Below the pieces are notes generated by a model, which had not been told where the DNA came from, did no database searches, and was given only the letters and a program-made list of their open reading frames with translations. The position numbers and the translations under genes were made by a program. A stretch of 64,000 nt of DNA, taken from NCBI GenBank assembly GCA_964520655.1, contig CAZFNI010000004.1, forward strand, positions 1 to 64,000. Direction: 5' to 3'. Numbering within the stretch: the first letter of the stretch is position 1; each line of letters begins with the position of its first letter. The stretch is from JACQQW01 sp964520655 (lineage in GTDB: Bacteria > Omnitrophota > Gorgyraeia > Zapsychrales > Fredricksoniimonadaceae). Of this stretch, positions 62,758-64,000 are shown one piece after another.

Positions 62758-63714
62758 ATGCTAAAACGCGCTAAAGAAGTCATCACGATCGAAGCCAATG
62801 CCCTTAAAGGTCTGCTAAAGACTTTGGACGGAAATTTCACGGCGGCGGTTGACCTGATCGCCAAATGCCCGGGCCGTGTTGTGGTCTGCGGGATGGGTAA
62901 GACCGGCATCATCGGCCGAAAGATCGCGGCAACGCTGTCATCAACAGGTACGCCAAGCGTTTTTCTTCACAGCGCCGAGGGTGTTCATGGGGATCTGGGG
63001 CAGGTCACAGCTAAAGATATCATGGTCGTGATCTCCCAAAGCGGCGAAACGGAAGAAACGGTGCGTTTGCTGCCGGCAATTAAAAAGATCGGGGCTAAGA
63101 CGATCGCCATGACAGGCAATATGAGATCGACGCTGGCGAAAAACAGCGACGTGGTCTTAAATACATCGGTGGTCAAGGAAGGTTGCCCGTTAGGATTAGC
63201 GCCGATGGCTTCCACGACTGCGACGCTGGCACTAGGGGATGCCTTAGCCGCCTGCTTGATCGACCGAAGGGGTTTTAAAAAAGAAGATTTCGCATTTTTT
63301 CATCCGGGAGGGAGTTTAGGGCGCCGGTTATTGTTGAAAGTCGAAGATATCATGAGGACCGGGCCGGGTTTGGCATTGGTCAAGCCTTCAGCGAAGGTCA
63401 AAGATGTGTTGTTATCGATCACTAAGGCCAGGAGCGGTTGCGCTTGCGTGGTCGATGAGAAGCAGCGCCTGCTTGGGATATTCACTGACGGCGACCTGCG
63501 CCGTCATTTGAATGAAGGGGCATTGATCTTAGACCAGCGCGTGGACGCGGTGATGACCAAGAAGCCGACATCGATCACCAAAGACAAATTGGCGGCTGCG
63601 GCGTTTGATATTTTAAAGACAAAACGGATTGATGAGCTGCCTGTTGTCGATAAAACCAATAAAGTGGCGGGATTGGTTGATGTGCAGGATCTGCTCAAAG
63701 CGGGGCTGGTATGA
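62758..63714 (+). CDS. kdsD: KdsD, arabinose-5-phosphate isomerase
   Basis: 318 residues: SIS domain (VVVCGMGKTGIIGRKIA, ISQSGETEET, HPGGSLGRRLL) and two CBS domains (about 205-318, with FTDGDLRRHL). It makes arabinose-5-phosphate from ribulose-5-phosphate. The 56 bases before it show no clear promoter. Confidence 0.95.
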   Translation: MLKRAKEVITIEANALKGLLKTLDGNFTAAVDLIAKCPGRVVVCGMGKTGIIGRKIAATLSSTGTPSVFLHSAEGVHGDLGQVTAKDIMVVISQSGETEETVRLLPAIKKIGAKTIAMTGNMRSTLAKNSDVVLNTSVVKEGCPLGLAPMASTTATLALGDALAACLIDRRGFKKEDFAFFHPGGSLGRRLLLKVEDIMRTGPGLALVKPSAKVKDVLLSITKARSGCACVVDEKQRLLGIFTDGDLRRHLNEGALILDQRVDAVMTKKPTSITKDKLAAAAFDILKTKRIDELPVVDKTNKVAGLVDVQDLLKAGLV

Positions 63715-64000
63715 TCGAAGAGCGTTTAAAAAAGATCAAAGTTGTGGTCATGGATGTCGACGGTGTGTTGACTGACGGCAAGATCATTGTGGACAGCAAC
63801 GGGGTCGAGTCAAAGAATTTTGATGTGCAGGATGGGTTGGGGATCGTTTATTTGAAAAAGTGCGGTATTAAAACGGCGATAATCTCCGCGCGTTTAAGCG
63901 AAGTGGTCAAGTTCCGCGCCAATGACCTAAGCATCGACCAGGTCTTTGTGGGGGTTTATCCTAAGATCGGCGCGTACGAGGAAATGCGCAAGAATTTTGG
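63711..64000 (+). CDS. kdsC: KdsC, KDO-8-phosphate phosphatase (5' part, runs off window)
   Basis: ATG at 63711 overlaps the kdsD stop (ATGA). The visible 96 residues start MIEERLKKIKVVVMDVDGVL and include VMDVDGVLTDGKI (HAD motif I), DVQDGLGI and AIISARLSEVV (motif II region). It completes the KDO set; the rest lies beyond base 64000. Confidence 0.93.
   Translation, partial: MIEERLKKIKVVVMDVDGVLTDGKIIVDSNGVESKNFDVQDGLGIVYLKKCGIKTAIISARLSEVVKFRANDLSIDQVFVGVYPKIGAYEEMRKNF

Noticed and set aside
1..64000. tRNA or rRNA genes
   Set aside because: All intergenic gaps were read; none is long enough with cloverleaf or rRNA-like sequence.

Overview
The window looks like part of a Gram-negative, LPS-bearing bacterial chromosome (or scaffold), most likely from the candidate phylum Omnitrophota (former OP3). 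This rests on three things: a KDO pathway (kdsA, kdsB, kdsD, kdsC), a type II secretion locus, and giant signal-peptide-bearing multidomain proteins that I recall as typical of that phylum. The assignment is inference. Reading is dense and almost all on the + strand, and no stretch over 300 bases lacks a gene.

Region 1 (1-13197) is the 3' end of a giant gene that runs off the left edge. It encodes 320 tandem 13-residue units (39 bp each, core I/V-N-W) followed by about 240 non-repeat residues ending in a coiled coil. Seven bases later comes a membrane-anchored protein with a duplicated module, interrupted here by an artefactual 100-N gap. Region 2 (14686-20080) is an F-type ATPase locus in unusual order (alpha, epsilon, c, a small two-helix protein, b-delta fusion, gamma, beta) with no subunit a. 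Region 3 (20082-29118) is a type II secretion locus (E, F, a metallopeptidase, G, I-like, J, K, then L- and M-like proteins and a TPR protein). From the giant gene to gspK the genes are co-directional with gaps of 25 bases or less, so surface giant, rotary ATPase and secretion ATPase may be one transcription unit.

Region 4 (29151-32630) and region 8 (51786-60089) encode two very large secreted proteins that share N-terminal and C-terminal domains but carry different middles. The second is a 2767-residue chain with JAMM-like, NDP-sugar dehydratase-like, glucosamine-6-phosphate deaminase-like, histidine phosphatase, nucleotidyltransferase-like and kinase-like parts, separated by a recurring D-x-A-M junction. 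Both genes carry, at the same place and in opposite orientation, a related 133-134 bp palindromic element that is translated in frame.

Region 5 (32854-36022, minus strand) holds a trypsin-like protease and a divergent STT3/PglB-like membrane protein. Region 6 (36052-44142) is envelope and housekeeping: GNAT, secreted PIG-L deacetylase, UppP, KimA-like transporter, Smr, DUF2062, PilZ, a coiled-coil membrane protein, YqeY and a polysaccharide deacetylase. Region 7 (44123-51734) has a GH94-like phosphorylase, purK, purE and PEP carboxylase. Region 9 (60142-64000) is a heptose-kinase-like gene broken by an in-frame TAA, followed by kdsB, kdsA, kdsD and the start of kdsC.

Several sigma70-like promoters sit so close to their start codons (36022 minus, 36052, 38869, 41593, 51786, 60142) that leaderless or near-leaderless mRNAs are expected.
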